Part shown: positions 4,757-5,124 of the stretch, in pieces
How the letters are laid out: every line of letters begins with the position of its first letter
Position numbering within the stretch: the first letter of the stretch is position 1
Origin: Actinobacteria bacterium BACL4 MAG-120820-bin23
Lineage (GTDB): Bacteria > Actinomycetota > Actinomycetes > Nanopelagicales > Nanopelagicaceae
Assembly (NCBI GenBank): GCA_001437855.1
Contig: LIBD01000064.1
Coordinates: 1-5,124, forward strand
Length of the DNA stretch: 5,124 bases
Direction of reading: 5' to 3'
Position numbers and translations under genes: made by a program
Notes under the pieces: generated by a model
Databases searched by the model: none
Told to the model about the DNA's origin: nothing
Seen by the model: the letters and a program-made list of their open reading frames with translations, nothing else

Positions 4757-5124
4757 ATGAGTGGTGATAATAAAAAAGAGTTAGCTGCCACCTTTTCACC
4801 TGCCGAGATTGAAGGCCGGCTCTATAAAAAATGGCAGGATGCTGGTTACTTTAAAGCAGATGCTAAATCTAAAAAACCACCATTTACCATTGTTATTCCG
4901 CCACCAAATGTCACCGGATCTTTACATATTGGTCACGCGCTAGATCACACAATTCAAGATCTTTTAATTCGCATGAAGCGAATGAAGGGATTTGAAGCAC
5001 TCTGGTTGCCTGGTATGGATCACGCTGGAATTGCAACTCAAAATGTTGTTGAAAAACAATTAGCAGCGCAAGGTAAATCTCGCCATGATTTAGGTCGAGA
5101 GGCTTTTGTAGAAAAGGTTTGGCA
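4757..5124 (+). CDS. valS: valyl-tRNA synthetase, N-terminal part (runs off the window)
   Basis: Charges tRNA-Val with valine in the cytosol. The frame opens at ATG 4757 and stays open for 122 codons to the window edge, so only the start of a protein of roughly 850-900 residues is seen. The class I signature is clear: PPPNVTGSLHIGHA at residues 48-61, with the ATP-binding HIGH at 57-60, then LWLPGMDHAGIATQ (82-95), typical of ValRS, and VVEKQL after it. The N-terminus with FSPAEIEGRLYKKWQDAGYF also fits the family. The gene follows the clpX stop by 11 bases. There is no strong ribosome-binding site; the nearest purine run (GAGGAAAAAA, 4728-4737) is about 20 bases away inside clpX, so translation probably depends on coupling. 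No T-box leader or separate promoter fits in the gap, so expression likely comes from clpX transcription. Confidence 0.96.
   Translation, partial: MSGDNKKELAATFSPAEIEGRLYKKWQDAGYFKADAKSKKPPFTIVIPPPNVTGSLHIGHALDHTIQDLLIRMKRMKGFEALWLPGMDHAGIATQNVVEKQLAAQGKSRHDLGREAFVEKVW

Overview
This window is a core chromosomal segment of an actinobacterium with unusually low GC (clearly below 50% by eye). Two things point to Actinobacteria. There is a tandem pair of different ClpP peptidases, ClpP1 and ClpP2, overlapping by ATGA. The gene order is tig - clpP1 - clpP2 - clpX - valS. The AT-rich composition, tight packing and short spacers suggest a streamlined freshwater lineage such as Nanopelagicales (acI: Planktophila/Nanopelagicus). 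The lineage is an inference; the gene calls do not depend on it.

Layout from left to right. Positions 3-206 hold the 3' end of an unrecognised, AT-rich coding sequence entering from outside the window. A tRNA-Gly(TCC) on the minus strand (210-283) ends three bases from that stop codon. A 118-base spacer separates it from a divergent tRNA-Pro(TGG) at 402-477; the spacer holds a long inverted repeat and candidate promoters for both tRNAs. Then, all on the plus strand: tig (trigger factor, TTG start, 509-1798), clpP1 (GTG start, 1909-2523), clpP2 (2520-3158), a 288-base spacer with no convincing gene, clpX (3447-4745), and the first 122 codons of valS (4757 to the window end).

Functionally this is a protein quality-control cluster. 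Trigger factor meets nascent chains at the ribosome exit tunnel. ClpP1 and ClpP2 form the mixed two-ring peptidase of actinobacteria, and ClpX is the AAA+ unfoldase that feeds it. All expected catalytic and nucleotide-binding residues are present, so the system looks intact. valS is a housekeeping translation gene carried downstream of clpX.

The most informative non-coding signals are two dyads of the type bound by ClgR, the actinobacterial clp activator. One (1796-1813) matches the published 18-base corynebacterial consensus, as I recall it, at every position; it overlaps the tig stop codon upstream of clpP1. The second (3345-3361) lies upstream of clpX and has perfect 5-base arms but a spacer one base longer. 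I found no CRISPR array, insertion sequence or evidently new multi-gene system. The less ordinary points are the paired ClgR-like sites, the large inverted repeat and a three-codon leader ORF between the tRNAs, and the unknown gene abutting tRNA-Gly.
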